NCBI RefSeq assembly: GCF_040712315.1
Contig: NC_134017.1
Location: 17,638,001 to 17,702,000 of the forward strand
Reading direction: 5' to 3'
Length of the DNA stretch: 64,000 nt
Source: Castanea sativa
Taxonomy: Eukaryota > Streptophyta > Magnoliopsida > Fagales > Fagaceae
Made by a program: the position numbers and the translations under genes. Each line of letters begins with the position of its first letter. Positions within the stretch are counted from its first letter, which is position 1. Under the pieces are notes generated by a model. That model was not told the origin of the DNA. It did not search any database and saw only the letters and a program-made list of their open reading frames with translations. Shown here piece by piece: positions 48,830-60,310 of this stretch.

Positions 48830-50250
48830 ATAGATAGAGGTCATTCTCTTATTATATCTCCTTTGTTTGATGGTACTAACTATGCATACTGGAAAGTACG
48901 CATGAGCACTTTCTTGCAGTCTCTAGATGAAAAGGTGTGGCAAGCTGTGGAGATAGGCTAGACCAAGCCTAAAGAAGCGCCGGCCGATTGGGATGAAGCC
49001 AAAAGCAGTGAGACAGATGAGTCATCAGACGATGAAGACTCTAAGATGAAGTCCTACATGACCAGGCAATTCAAGAAATTCATGAAAAATGCCAATGGAA
49101 AGGGCTTCGACAAGGACCGTAGGCAATCTAGTTCTTCTCAGTTCAAGAGCAAGATAAAGGGAAGAAGGATGCAAGGGATGGTGGTCAGTACATTGTTCCC
49201 ACAGGACCCAAGTGCTTCGGATGTCATGGTTTCGGTCACATGAAGTAGGAGTGTCCCACATATCTCAGGAGCATTGGGAAGAGCAAGGCACTAGCTACTA
49301 CTTTAAGCGACACTGAGCCTAAGGATGATTCCGACAATGAAGATGACAGAATTTTGAATGCCTTCACTGCCACTATCAATCCTACTGAAGGGATTGTTGA
49401 AGATGTGGATGAAGAAAAGTAATTGGTGGAATCCAAGTTTGAAAAGATGGATGATCAAGATGATATCCATACAGCCTATGAGAAACTATACAAGCTTTCT
49501 AAGAAGCATGAGAAACTCTATAGGCTAGCCACCAAGAAGCTCAGTGATGTGGAACTTAACCGTGAGGAACCTTCCACAAAGTTTGATGAAGCTAATCAAA
49601 CTATTAGGGCACTAAGATTCGAGAACAATTTCTTAGCTGAGAAGATCAAGAAACTTGAAGCAAAGCTGTTTCAAGTCAGAGCTTAATTCGAGAGGGCATC
49701 AAGTGTGAAGCTGGATGAGATGCTCAGCATTTAGAAACCTGCTATTGATCGAACAGGATTGGGGTATGAATTCTCTTCTTCTAATATTGCTTCTGCTAGT
49801 ACTACTATTTTTGTTCCTCCTGCTAATAATATTAAAATTGAGAACAATGATGTAAAACCTGAATTAGCTAGTAAGAACTTAGACAAGAGTAAATCTATCT
49901 TAGGAGTACTCCTTAAGCTTGAGAAGGACACTAAAAACCCTAGGACTAAGAAGGATAACTCCCAAAAGCCTAAACAAAAGAAGCAGCATCTCTGTCATCA
50001 TTGTGGTATTGCCGGTCATACTCGACCAAATTGCTATAAGTGTTTAGCCACTCAACAGAGCAATGGTATGATAGCATCTGGGAACCAAAATCAGCTTCAA
50101 ACCTCTCTTGCTCCTCTTGGAGATCTTCTCAAAGCCCTCATGTTTCTTTCGAACATGAAAGGTTTCAATCCTTCCCCCTCATCATCGGTTCAAGGATTTG
50201 CTAAGAGGAAAGGTTCTTCCAAGGTGTGGAAGGAAAAGGGTTCCAAGTGA
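48830..50250 (+). pseudogene. Gag of element B, two zinc knuckles, inactivated
   Basis: The N-terminus aligns with C gag (LFDGTNYAYWKVRMSTFLQSL), but the start codon is ATA at 48830 where C has ATG. After DWDEAKS at about 49010 the sequence jumps to an acidic stretch, so most of the UBN2 core is deleted compared with C. First knuckle CFGCHGFGHMK then EC (49210-49255), with an in-frame TAG within it; frame change near 49165. A coiled coil at 49423-49686, stops at 49683 and 49735, then the second knuckle CHHCGIAGHTRPNC (49993-50035) and a Lys-rich end at TGA 50248. Two differently shaped knuckles on either side of a coiled coil is a shared design with C. Confidence 0.85.
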
Positions 50251-52039
50251 TTTATTCACTTTTTCTTTCTCTCCCCTTCCTGTTTGTGTTTTGCATTACT
50301 TGTGTGTTTTGCTTAAATATTTTCGAGTCGGTCTAGTTTTATGCATTGTTTTTTCTTGTTTAACATGTTTTTGTTTGTGTGTTTTCAGTTTTGTTTAAAA
50401 TTAAGCAAGTGAGCTTTGTAGCTCTTTGTTTGTGATGAGTAAGGTTAAGTGATCTCTTGAACTTAACACTCGTATCACTCTTTTTGACGGGTTGAAATAG
50501 AAAATCCTAAGAGAAAGGCATAAATAACCATCTCGCCACTATTACTCGCCAATCATGATATGACATCTGTATGCTTTGGCATAGCAAAAGTGCAATGTCA
50601 ATGACATCTGTATGCTTCGGCATAGCAAAAGTGCAATGTCAAAAGCTTAACATAACTAGGTATCTCTTTTCTCTCTTTCATATACCCATGCATGGTTTAC
50701 TTAATAAAAAGAAGAAATGCAAAGAAAATAAAAGTAAAAAGATAAAAAAAAAATGTTTTAAATATGATTGCAAGCGTGTTTTCTAGGAGATGTGGGAGTT
50801 ATAGAATGTACCTAAAAGGTAATAATCCCCATCAAACAGTTATGATTGTGTGTGAGTTAAAGTGATTTTCTCATATCTCAAATTGTCATAACATAGAGAC
50901 ACTTGTGCAATCTTGCGATGTTCTTCACACACAACACGTAATATTCTTTGCTACTTTTAATACATGTGCAGGTACAATGTGATTTGGCCATCACAAGGTT
51001 TACATGTGTTGATGTATACTCACTAAACTATCTTGACTTGTTTTTGAAAAATAAAATTGGTTAGACTTGTTTAGTGTGTGAGTGCATGTTTTGAGATCCA
51101 TGTGCTTAAGGTTGTTGTTGAGAGATGTTTTTAAGAGTCCTATATGTTGATTGGATCATTGGTTGAGTTGCATGATTGATTGCATTCATGTTTGTGTTTT
51201 TCCCTACTCGAAAAACTGTTTTGAAAAGTTGGCTCGACACCTCCTTGATACTTGGCTATCTGTCGAGCTTCTCAGCTTTTTCTTATCGCAATCTCGATAG
51301 CTTCTCGACACCTTCTGGATTGATCGAGAAACTTTCTGTCCTCTCGATAGCTTCTTGACACCTGGTGGATCAATCGAGCTTCAGCTTTCTTGTTTGTGTT
51401 TGGTTCTCGACACCTTCTCGATAGCTGGATCTGTCGACGTGTATTTCTCAACACCTACCTCGACAGATGTCTCAACACCACTTGATACCTGCATCTGTCG
51501 GGATTTACTGAGGTTCTATATAAAGGTTATGTGCGATCCGGTTCTCATTTCTCTCGATCTCTCTCTTGACAATTGTGTCATTTCAACTTCTCAAACTCTC
51601 TCTCCCACTCCAAATCTTTTTCTCAAGGTTTCTCAAAGCTTCTTCAAGTTTTTCTTCACTTGGCAAGCTTCTTATTCATCATTCTACATGCATTTCATGT
51701 TTTTGAAACCTAGATTTTGGGGGTTTTGAAATTTGATGAGTTTGTGTTGAAATTTTTGGGATGGGTTTTGTAGTTTTTATCTTAAAAACTCCATGCATTG
51801 CATCACATTCGCATTATAACAGTATTTTCATGCATTTAGATCTGTGAAATACATTTGTGTGCTGGTAGGATTGGATTGGGCTGAGCCCATGATGTTGTTC
51901 ATAGTGCATGTCGCATATTCATGCATTCCCCATGCATACGTTCTTTCTTTTCAATATACTTGTTATATTTGAACTATTTTGGGACTTTTCTGATTGTTTC
52001 TATCTTCCCCATCTCTTTCTATTTGCGTTAGTAGTGTCT
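50251..52039 (+). other. Spacer of B between gag and second ORF
   Basis: No supported gene. It has a 42-bp tandem duplication at about 50560-50645 (ATGACATCTGTATGCTT, GGCATAGCAAAAGTGCAATG) and a cluster of about a dozen CTCGACA / CTCGATAG / TGTCGAG words at 51230-51500, the same motif as in the LTRs. This is where pol would be in an autonomous copia. Confidence 0.7.
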
Positions 52040-53219
52040 ATGGCACCTAAACGTAAGTCTATTTCGACCCAGAACCCTCTTCGTTCTAGGGTCTCTTCAT
52101 CTTCTGATTCCATTCCTATCTCTGTTCGGTTCTGTGATGAGAAATCCCATTAGGATTTCTTGGAGAACTTCTCTAAATGAGGTGTTCATTCAGAACGCCA
52201 CGTTGTTCTGGCAAACTTTGCCGACACTGACCTTCTGGATGTCTTTCACAAACGGGAATGGGAGTCACTATGTGACGCCTCGATCACTTGTCCTTCCGTG
52301 CTGATTAAGGAGTTTTACTCCAACATGCATGGATTCGATTATTCAGTACCTCTCTTTACCACTCGCGTTCGAGGTACACACATTGTCGTCACACCAGAGT
52401 TGGTATCCGATATGCTCCATGTTTCGAGGGTTGCGTATCCTGACTACCTTGGTTGTGAGCGTCTAAGGACCGTGTCCAAAGACAAGATGATTTTTGCTTT
52501 CTGCGAGTGCCCTTCTGTTTAGAGCACCAGAATACGTCATGTTGACCTTTTGCTAAAGGTCCTCGGTTCTTAAACATGGTAATGACGTTTGTTTTGCATC
52601 CTTTTTCTCACTACAACTCTATTACATAGCCTCGTGCTCGTTTTCTATTATCTCTTATTGAGGATCTTACCATTAACTTTCCTTCACATTTCATCTTTTC
52701 TGCCTTAGATGTGTACAAGGATACGGCTACCAGTGATAAGCTCATCTTTCCTTCCGTTATCAGAGGATTTTATGCCATTTCTCTATCCCTTTTCCTGTCT
52801 CCGACCCTTTTTCTGTTATGCTTGCCATAGATGCCGCTACCGTAAAATGTAGTGAGGTACAGTTTCGGTCACATCAGACAGGTTCGACTGCTCCCTCCTT
52901 CCATTCCGCTCCATCCTGATCTGCTTGTGCTTTATCCGCTCCTTCCTCTTCTATGAGTGATGTGTCACTGGGAGATATCATGGTGCAGCTTCGTATGGAT
53001 GCTCACTTCGATGCACTTTCTACAGAGTTGTATTAAGTGAATGTTTGTGTTGGTCGCATTGCTATGCGACAGGCAACCATGGGTGGTTTTACTCCTTAGG
53101 CTTCTCCTCCACCACCTCCTATGGCTTTCACGTCTAGGGATGATGATGGTGATGACGATGATGCTTCGGATGATGATGATAATGTAGATGCTAGCTCTAC
53201 CGATGAGATGTCTACTTGA
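52040..53219 (+). pseudogene. Second ORF of B: plant transposon protein domain (PF20167-like)
   Basis: ATG at 52040 (MAPKRKSISTQNP), a basic Ser-rich start as in C. Then HKREWESLCD, LIKEFYSNMHGFDYSVPLFT and TRVRGTHIVVTPELVSDMLHV (52250-52420), matching the domain core of C. The later part (DVYKDTATSDKLIFPS near 52708) is in another frame, and the C-terminus ends in a run of Asp and Ser before TGA 53217-53219. Stops at 52151, 52178 and 52520 among others. Same location relative to gag and the polypurine tract as in C, so it is part of the family. Function is not known to me. Confidence 0.72.
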
Positions 53220-53672
53220 CACTCTACCCTTTGTCACTCGTGACAAAAAAAGGGGAGTAGTTTTGGGTTATATGAGAGTAGTCATTTTTAGGGACAGTTT
53301 GTATAGGGACATTTTTGTTAGGGGGAGTGTTGAGTGCTGAGGGATGTAGTGAGGATTACTTGTATCTTTTTCTTTTCTCTACATGTGTTGTTTCTTTTCT
53401 TTCTTTATACACATGTTTCTTTATTTTTATGCAATCTATTATTTCTGTTTCACACTAAGATGCCTTGATGAGTTTTGTTTAAAGCGTTTCAGAAATAAAG
53501 ATTGTCAAAGTCTACTTGTCATAAACTCTCTTCTTGCAAAGTTTTTCAAGAGTTTGTGTTAAGATAGATTTTATTGTATTCAACAAGTATATATGAGTTG
53601 AGTGATTTATGACTTGTCTTATATGTTCATTTGTTGGTTGTGGTTTTGTAACGGATTGCCAAAGGGGAAGAT

Positions 53673-54696
53673 TGTTAGGACATATGTGTTTCACTTGTCT
53701 AGAACATATGTCATTCATTATTTATGTAATTTACTAATCCTTTGTCAAAACGCACTTTACTTGTAATTGGGTATAATTAGGATGAGGTTAATGCTTCAAG
53801 AAACAAGGTTTCAAGATCAAGTGTTAAGCCATGAAGTCTGTCCAAGAAACAAGTTGAGAAGTGCTTTTCATTAAAGCTCGACAGTTGGCTCAACAACTGC
53901 ATCTATCAAGCTTTAAGAAGCTGTTCTAACCCCGAGGCTCGACAGCACCTCGACACCTGTAGCTATCGAGATTTAAGAAAAACAGATTCCTAGTTCTGTT
54001 TTAATTATAATCCGTGGATATACCTTTGGGCCTTCTTTCCTCCTAACCCTAGACATATAAAATGATTATTTTAAGGGCCATCAAAGTGTGGCAAGTTGCA
54101 CAAGCATTGAGAATTCCTTATTCATGCAAATTGTAACTTGAGACGAAGTTCTTGCTCTAGTTCATCTCTCTTGTGAAGAAGTTGCTGTGTCTTTGCACCA
54201 TACGGTTTTGTAACCAAGCATCTTCTTGATCTTCATTGTGTGGATGAATTGAAGAACTTTGCAGCCAACAAATCTTCTCTAGTTGGTGATTGAAGTCGCG
54301 TATTGGGATCCACGCAATTGGTTAGTCACGTACTTGGGTACCGTGCATCAAAAGGAGAAACTATCACTATAGAACAAGTCCAATTGGGTATTGGGGTAAG
54401 GGTTCAACTGTAGGTTTGTAAGGTACTTGAGATTCTTTTACTTGTAACCGCTTGTTGTGATAACAGTGGAGTTTCGGGAGTGGTGACCTTAAAATCACCC
54501 GATGGGGTTTTTGCCGTGTAGGTTTTCCCCATTCGTAAACAAATCACCGTGTTATTTATTTTCTCTTGCATACTTTAGTTTATTGGTGATTTGTTTGTGC
54601 TACTACACTTTGCATGTTAAATTGGTTAATTTTATTGAACTTGGCTAATTAATTAATTAATCCATCACAAGGGGTCAATACGTTTTTGGCCTATCA
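53673..54696 (+). repeat. 3' LTR of element B
   Basis: 1,024 bp, TGTTAGGACATATGTG to GGCCTATCA, preceded by a polypurine tract and followed by GCTAG. 53220-53659 before it is non-coding with GGGGAG and GGGGGAGTG runs. Confidence 0.94.
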
Positions 54697-54701
54697 GCTA
54701 G

Positions 54702-54960
54702 CTCTGTACTACAGTCTCTATCCTTAATAGCCTCTCTCAAGCACTCCCTCAAGTCTGCAAGGGCCTTCTTAACCCTAATATTGAACTTTAGGCTATAATC
54801 TCTTAAAGTATTAGCTGGGAGTGGCATATTGGTCGAAACTGGCGATGACAAGTCGAACACAAAGACAAGATCCCTCATGTCTCGCCACACTCTAAACTTA
54901 GTAGAGAACCACTCGCGCCATGGTGCGTGGTCAGCCCAACAGTGGACCGGATTATTGAAA
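54702..54960 (-). pseudogene. Coiled-coil reading region, right part (possibly PMD-type)
   Basis: Minus-strand frame 54675-54890 and upstream bases: DHAPWREWFSTKFRVWRDMRD, then NTLRDYSLKFNIRVKKALADL, an Arg/Glu/Leu-rich helix that enters the B insertion. Reading beyond B, with one GCTAG removed, the same frame continues into 47734. The WREW...FRVWRDM block suggests the end of a PMD-like domain, but I cannot be sure. Confidence 0.5.
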
Positions 54961-55281
54961 ACTCTTATTCATGCATCCGTGGCCGCAAAAATCCTACATT
55001 GGGACATTTTATATTTGTGCACCTTATTCAGCACCTTCAGATGTCTTGAACCTCATTTTCAAAGCCCGTTTCACTTGGTTCAAGGGTCGGTTTTTGCGCA
55101 ATAATCAGAATTTGCAACATAAAAATGCTAGAGCCCTATCTCAACTATTCGACGACTTTTCTAGCTTATTGGAGGATGGAAGGAGTCATTTATCATAAGG
55201 GTATGTCAAGAATCCCGTCCTCGGATTTCCAGCCCACTTGGGTAATAGCAGGAGAAATCAGTGCATACCGCCTCGTGGAGT
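54961..55281 (+). other. Unrecognised segment with a short open frame
   Basis: Plus-strand frame 54971-55198 (SAPSDVLNLIFKARFTWFKGRFL, then ARALSQLFDDFSSLLEDGR) looks more protein-like than most short frames here, but it matches nothing I know. The minus strand, on which the neighbouring pseudogenes run, is full of stops. Could be chance or a fragment of a captured gene. Confidence 0.3.
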
Positions 55282-55286
55282 GTCTA

Positions 55287-56676
55287 TGATGGAAATATGC
55301 ATGTACACAGTGAAAAATTAACGAATCTACTTCATTTGTAATCGATAACATGCACTATGTAAGTTTTAGAATATAGAATCAAGAGAATGTACCTTGGTGC
55401 GGTGAATTTAAAAACCAAAGATCAGAAGTTCTCGGGAGCACTTTCAATCTTCACTCCAATTCCACTTTACGCCTAAGATGTGTGGTCTCTCAATTAGTTC
55501 CCAAAGGAAGAATGTTAAAGTGTCTAACACTTACTACCCACCTTTTCACAATGGTATGCTTAATGTTCTCTACAGAAAATTCTATATATTGCTCCATTTG
55601 TATCGAACTGATTATCTAATTGGGCTAGCCTTTGGGGCCTTTCCAATTGGGCATAAGTGTGTGGCTTGGAGTGGGACCAAAAGAGACCAATAAGACACTA
55701 GCTCCAATGGGCCTTGGGCTTTTCTGTCAACTCTTGACAAATCCAAAGTTACCATTAATTATATTTAATACCACTATATAAATATAATTGCACTCTAGGC
55801 CTTATTTATAAATTATATACCAAGACTTTATTGTATGTGCAACTCCTTCATAAAATATTTGTAGTAACACAATGTCATGAATGTAGATTGCCACTTTGTA
55901 AATTACTACATCTTATCCTTGAGTACCCAGTTTAATCCTTTAAAGTTATTCATCGTATATTTATGAAATCCAATTTCATAAATATATACTTTAGTAACTT
56001 TTACCAAAATGGTTAGGCTTAACTCTCTGAATAACTGAACCCATTAAACTTATCTCAGGGGAATATTTTATATCTCCGTTAAGAGACTATGAATTCCATC
56101 TTGAGAATATATGTTCCATCAACACTAAATGTGGCTACCCAACATGCTGAGGTTTTGACCATTACTTTAGATCTTACTCTTGATATCAAAGCAACCTACA
56201 CTTTATGATCTGGTCCATTATCCTCTCAGGATTAAGAGTTCATGTAAATAGAAGTCATGAGATTTATCATTCATTTGACAGTTGTTAGGAGAATAATAAA
56301 TCTCACAGCGGTCCAATTCAATATGTTTTAACTCTTAAAACATACCAACTAGAAATCTCCATTTCGATGACCAAGACAAATCATCTTAGTTGATATGTTA
56401 TAGTCTTCGTAGATGAAATGCCCAATTTCATCACCGACTACGAACTACAATTCTGAGTTTACAAAGAACTTGTTATTTATATCTTCTGTAACTTTTTACA
56501 TAAATCACATACTATGCATCTCATGGACTATATGATAATGTCCCATATTCATGTTACCATTATTTTAGATTATAATAAAACAAATTTATCAATAACAATA
56601 TTAAGTCATACATCATATTATACATAATATCATACATAACATCATACAGTAGGATTTAAGGGCACTAATCCTAATA
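55287..56676 (-). repeat. Solo LTR of copia family A
   Basis: 1,390 bp, the reverse complement of the A-inner LTR from end to end. Left edge TGATGGAAAT; right edge ACTAATCCTAATA (terminal CA changed to TA). GTCTA is duplicated at 55282-55286 and 56677-56681. The first 60 bp are more diverged than the rest. Confidence 0.93.
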
Positions 56677-56849
56677 GTCTAAACTGGGGTAGTTTATTTC
56701 ACACGATCTCTCCTTTATTTTCCTCCAGCGGGATGATCATTTTCCCGTAGCCACTGACAAACCCCTGAAACAACAATGCAAAACAAGTGGGTATGATACA
56801 AGCCGGTTCAAAACCACAGTCCATTGTAAAATGCTATAGTGCATGCACA

Positions 56850-57460
56850 TCAGCAGCCCTTTCAAAGGTAGTTTACAGAGCTGTACGTGTAAGCTCTAAT
56901 TAGAGGCATTGTCTTACACATACATCAGTCGCCCTTCTAGAGGTGATTTTCAAAGCTATACATATAAGTTCTAATCAAAGGCATTGTTTTACACATACAT
57001 CAACAGCCCTTCTAAAGGCAATTTTTCCAAAGTTATACAAATAAGTCCTAATTAGAGGCATTGTCTTTCATACACATCAGCCACCCTTTTAAAGGTGTTT
57101 TATCCAGATCATACATATAAGTCATAATTAGAGGCATTGTCTTACACATACATTAGCAGCTTTTCTAAAGGAAATTTTTCCAGAGTTATACATATAAGTC
57201 ATAATCAGAGGCATTGTCTTACACATACATTAGCAGCTTTTCTAAAGGAAATTTTTCCAGATTTATACATATAAGTCCTAATCAGAGGCATTGTCTTTCA
57301 TACACCTCAGTAGCCTTTCTAAAGGCATCTTATCCAGATCATACATATAAGTCCTAATTAGAGGCATTGCCTTACAATACATCGGCCGCCTTTCTAAAGG
57401 CGATTTTCCAGAGTTATACATGTAAGTCCTAATCAGAGGCATTGTTTCATACATACATCA
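56850..57460. repeat. Minisatellite, about 76-bp unit, 8 copies
   Basis: The word GAGGCATTG or close variant recurs at about 56903, 56978, 57054, 57131, 57208, 57284, 57361 and 57436, so the period is 75-77 bp. Each unit has ACATACATCAGC, CTTTCTAAAGGCGATTTT-type and ATACATATAAGTCCTAATC parts. From 57470 to 57650 a different loose repeat (CCACxAAGGGGCAATG, GCCCACTGTAGGG) continues. 56682-56850 holds nothing recognisable. Confidence 0.9.
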
Positions 57461-57650
57461 TGCTACAGAGAGATAATATAATACATCAAAGCCCACTGTA
57501 GGGTAATACAGTACATACAAGTCTAGGCCTACCAAGAGGCAATACATAATATGCATAACTGGCCCACCAAGGGGCAATGTCTACAGAATACATGAAAAAT
57601 ACATGCCCACACAAGGGCTACATCATGCTACAACAAAAGCTAACTCTATT

Positions 57651-57682
57651 GAGGATCATCATTGCTAATGAACTGGTCCATA
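57651..57682 (-). pseudogene. Last codons of the PMD pseudogene, left of the CACTA insertion
   Basis: On the minus strand this short piece reads MDQFISNDDPQ and a TAG stop. It continues the acidic frame that enters the CACTA element from the right at 60936 once one TCT is removed. Confidence 0.6.
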
Positions 57683-58478
57683 TCTCACTACAACAAAATG
57701 TATTTTTAGTGACAAAAAAATTTGTCACTAAAAGTCCAGTTTTTCGTCACTAAGAACCTTTAGCGATGAAATCAGACTTTTAGTGACGAAACTCATTTTG
57801 TCGTTGAAACCCCATCACTAAAAGTCTTGGCGATGAAAACTTTCGACACTAAAAGTCTGATTTGTTCTTAAAAATAAAAACTTTTAGCGACGAAATGTTT
57901 TCATCGCTAAATGTTTTCCTTACTAAAAACACTATGCAGTGACGAAAGTATTTCGTCACTAAAACACCTAAGTTTATTAAATCATATTTAATAACGAATA
58001 ATTTTGTCACTAAAACTATGTTCAGGTACATATAGTGATGAAAAAGTTCGTCACTAAAACTATTTTCAAGAAAATCTAGGCACATATAGCGACGAACATT
58101 TTCTTCACTAAAACCATTTCTTTCAAATTTTTGCTACATTTTACAAAAATTTTGTTGCTATATTTGTGATGAAAAAATTCGTCACTAAAACTTATTTTCT
58201 GTTTTTATTTTTTTCATGGCTTTGATATTAACCTGTAACCTGTCATTACATTATTAAAACCTCACACTTGAATAACACATTTATTTCAACAATACATTTA
58301 TAAAAAAAAAATATCCATACATTCCACAAGTAAAAAATAAAACAAGTATCCAATTCAAACTCCTTCCATACAATAATTGTTTGCAACATATACAATAAGT
58401 TGAGATGTTTTATAACAATACAAAAAGTGTAGCATAATATAATTAGAACTAACAGAAGATGTCCTCATATGTCTTTAG

Positions 58479-58710
58479 TGAAGGAAAAATTATGGTTTTG
58501 TATCTCATACAAAACACATAGCGGAAGCAACAAACAAGGATCTATTTCATTCATGATTGATAACGTGCACAATGTAAATTTCAGAATTTAAGAACAAGAT
58601 AGCATACCTTGGTGTGGAGAAATTCAAAACAAAGATTAGAAGCACTTGGGAACACTTTTAATCTTCACTCCAATTCCACTTTACGCCCAAGATGTGTGGT
58701 CTCTTAATCA
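58479..58710 (-). repeat. Truncated family A LTR inside the CACTA element
   Basis: About 230 bp matching the 3' end of family A LTRs in reverse (TGAAGGAAAAATTATGG onward) and breaking off after CTTAATCAGTTT. No duplication seen at its ends, so it is a deletion remnant of an insertion into the CACTA element. Confidence 0.85.
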
Positions 58711-60204
58711 GTTTAATCAACAGTACTCATTCACATTTGCAATAAACGAAAAGCACTCCAAATATGTATTTAAACTACCTTATAACACCATGAAAGCCAC
58801 CCGTTTGATCAACACAACATACTACCACAAATCCAATTTCCAATATTACAAGTATACAGTTTTATAAGGTTTTAACTAGAATTTACTTACTTTGCTCAAG
58901 CTAAGTTTACAACTTTCAGAAAAAATCCAAAGTTACTGCAAACAATGTGTATTTATTCTGCAAAAGAAATGTTAAATTTATAAGTACAAAAGTTAAAGAA
59001 AAGTTAAACAAGCAGATAAGAAAATAATTAGAATCACCAATGAAGAAAGATATTTACACCTATTATGCATCAATTTTAAACTTTTATGTTAAGTACATAT
59101 ATACCCAAATCCTTAAACTTCTACCTTAAAGTGCATTGGCAGTTTTTAAAGTAATATTCAAGTGCTTTTGTTTAAACTAACCAGTGCCATCATGATTCTC
59201 ATCAATACTAGTGTTAAATTCTTATGGTTCCCATTTTGATTAAAATTCTGCAACGAAGTTTACACCTTCACTTGTACACTACATATATCTAACACTAGTA
59301 TCAATGTAGAAACCAAACCAAGAGAGTGAGGATCCAAAACTAGAATCATCCAAACAATAAGAACCATAGAAATCTAAAAGAATTAGAGCAACTGATAAGT
59401 ACATATATAAGAAACTTTATTCACAACCATTACACAATAAATATCAAATACCCAAACTAAACAAAAATGCATATACCCATTACTGTATCAAACAAAAAAA
59501 TACCCAAAGGAACTAGAATCATTAAACAAAAAAAATTAACATCAAGCATTAAACAAAAATACCCAAAGGAACTAGAATCATTAAACAAAAATACTCAAAG
59601 GAACTAGAATCATTAAACAAAAATTAACTCAAAAGAAAAAAAAAATACCAATCAAAAAGATTATATCCATACCTCTCCCCTGAGTTACCCCTCAACTTCC
59701 AATAGTTAAAATTCAAAACCACTCTCTCTTTTTTTCCCCTATTTTACTTGCTTCAATCAAGACTTGCATTGCCAATAATTGTAAACCATCCCTAAATCTA
59801 ACATCATAGCCTCTAACTTAGTTTTGACTTTTGACACACAAAGCCCAAACCAAGCACAAACTCATCATAAAAAATAAAGAAACAACCACCATAACCCTTC
59901 AAATCTTCAAAATCAAAATCTCTATCAATCCTTCCCCCCCACAAAATAACAACACAATCCAAAAATAACCCATCAACTCAAACCCCTAAAACTTCATAGA
60001 TCAACCAAAAGTGCATCAATCAATAAAACCCACAAACAAAAAATCCTAAATTTCCACAACAAAATCCTAGATCATAAATAACCCAAAAAAAAAAAAAAAA
60101 AAAACAGAAAAACCCATCAGCAATCAAAGGAAGAAAAAACAAATATCATATTTTGGGATTCAGAATCACTAACCCAAATGGGATTTGTGTTTATGTTACA
60201 TGAA

Positions 60205-60310
60205 GGGTCGCCGGCTAGGTGGGAGCTGAACCGTCACGAGCTAAAGCGCCGCAAGCTCGGGCGCAGTCAGGCGTTGTGAGCCCAAGCGCCGCGAACGGTT
60301 GGGTTCTTCA
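60205..60310. other. GC- and CpG-rich patch in the CACTA interior
   Basis: About 100 bp with GTCGCCGGCTAGG, AAGCGCCGCAAGCTCGGGCG and CCAAGCGCCGCGAACGG in an otherwise very AT-rich element. Not recognised. It may be the 5' end of the lost transposase transcript or a captured fragment. Confidence 0.4.

Larger units (their letters stand above)
47740..54696 (+). mobile_element. B: non-autonomous copia-like element (gag + plant-transposon ORF, no pol)
   Basis: 6,957 bp. LTRs 47740-48759 (1,020 bp) and 53673-54696 (1,024 bp), close copies. Duplication GCTAG at 47735-47739 and 54697-54701. PBS GTGGTATCAGAGC at 48761-48773; polypurine tract CAAAGGGGAAGAT at 53660-53672. The interior of 4.9 kb has gag (48830-50250), a 1.8 kb spacer and a second ORF (52040-53219). 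No protease, integrase, RT or RNase H motif was found on either strand. Same architecture as C, with different LTRs. Confidence 0.93.

Noticed and set aside
56850..57460. Regular direct repeats that could suggest a CRISPR array
   Set aside because: Units are 76-bp tandem copies with no distinct spacers, in a plant transposon context.
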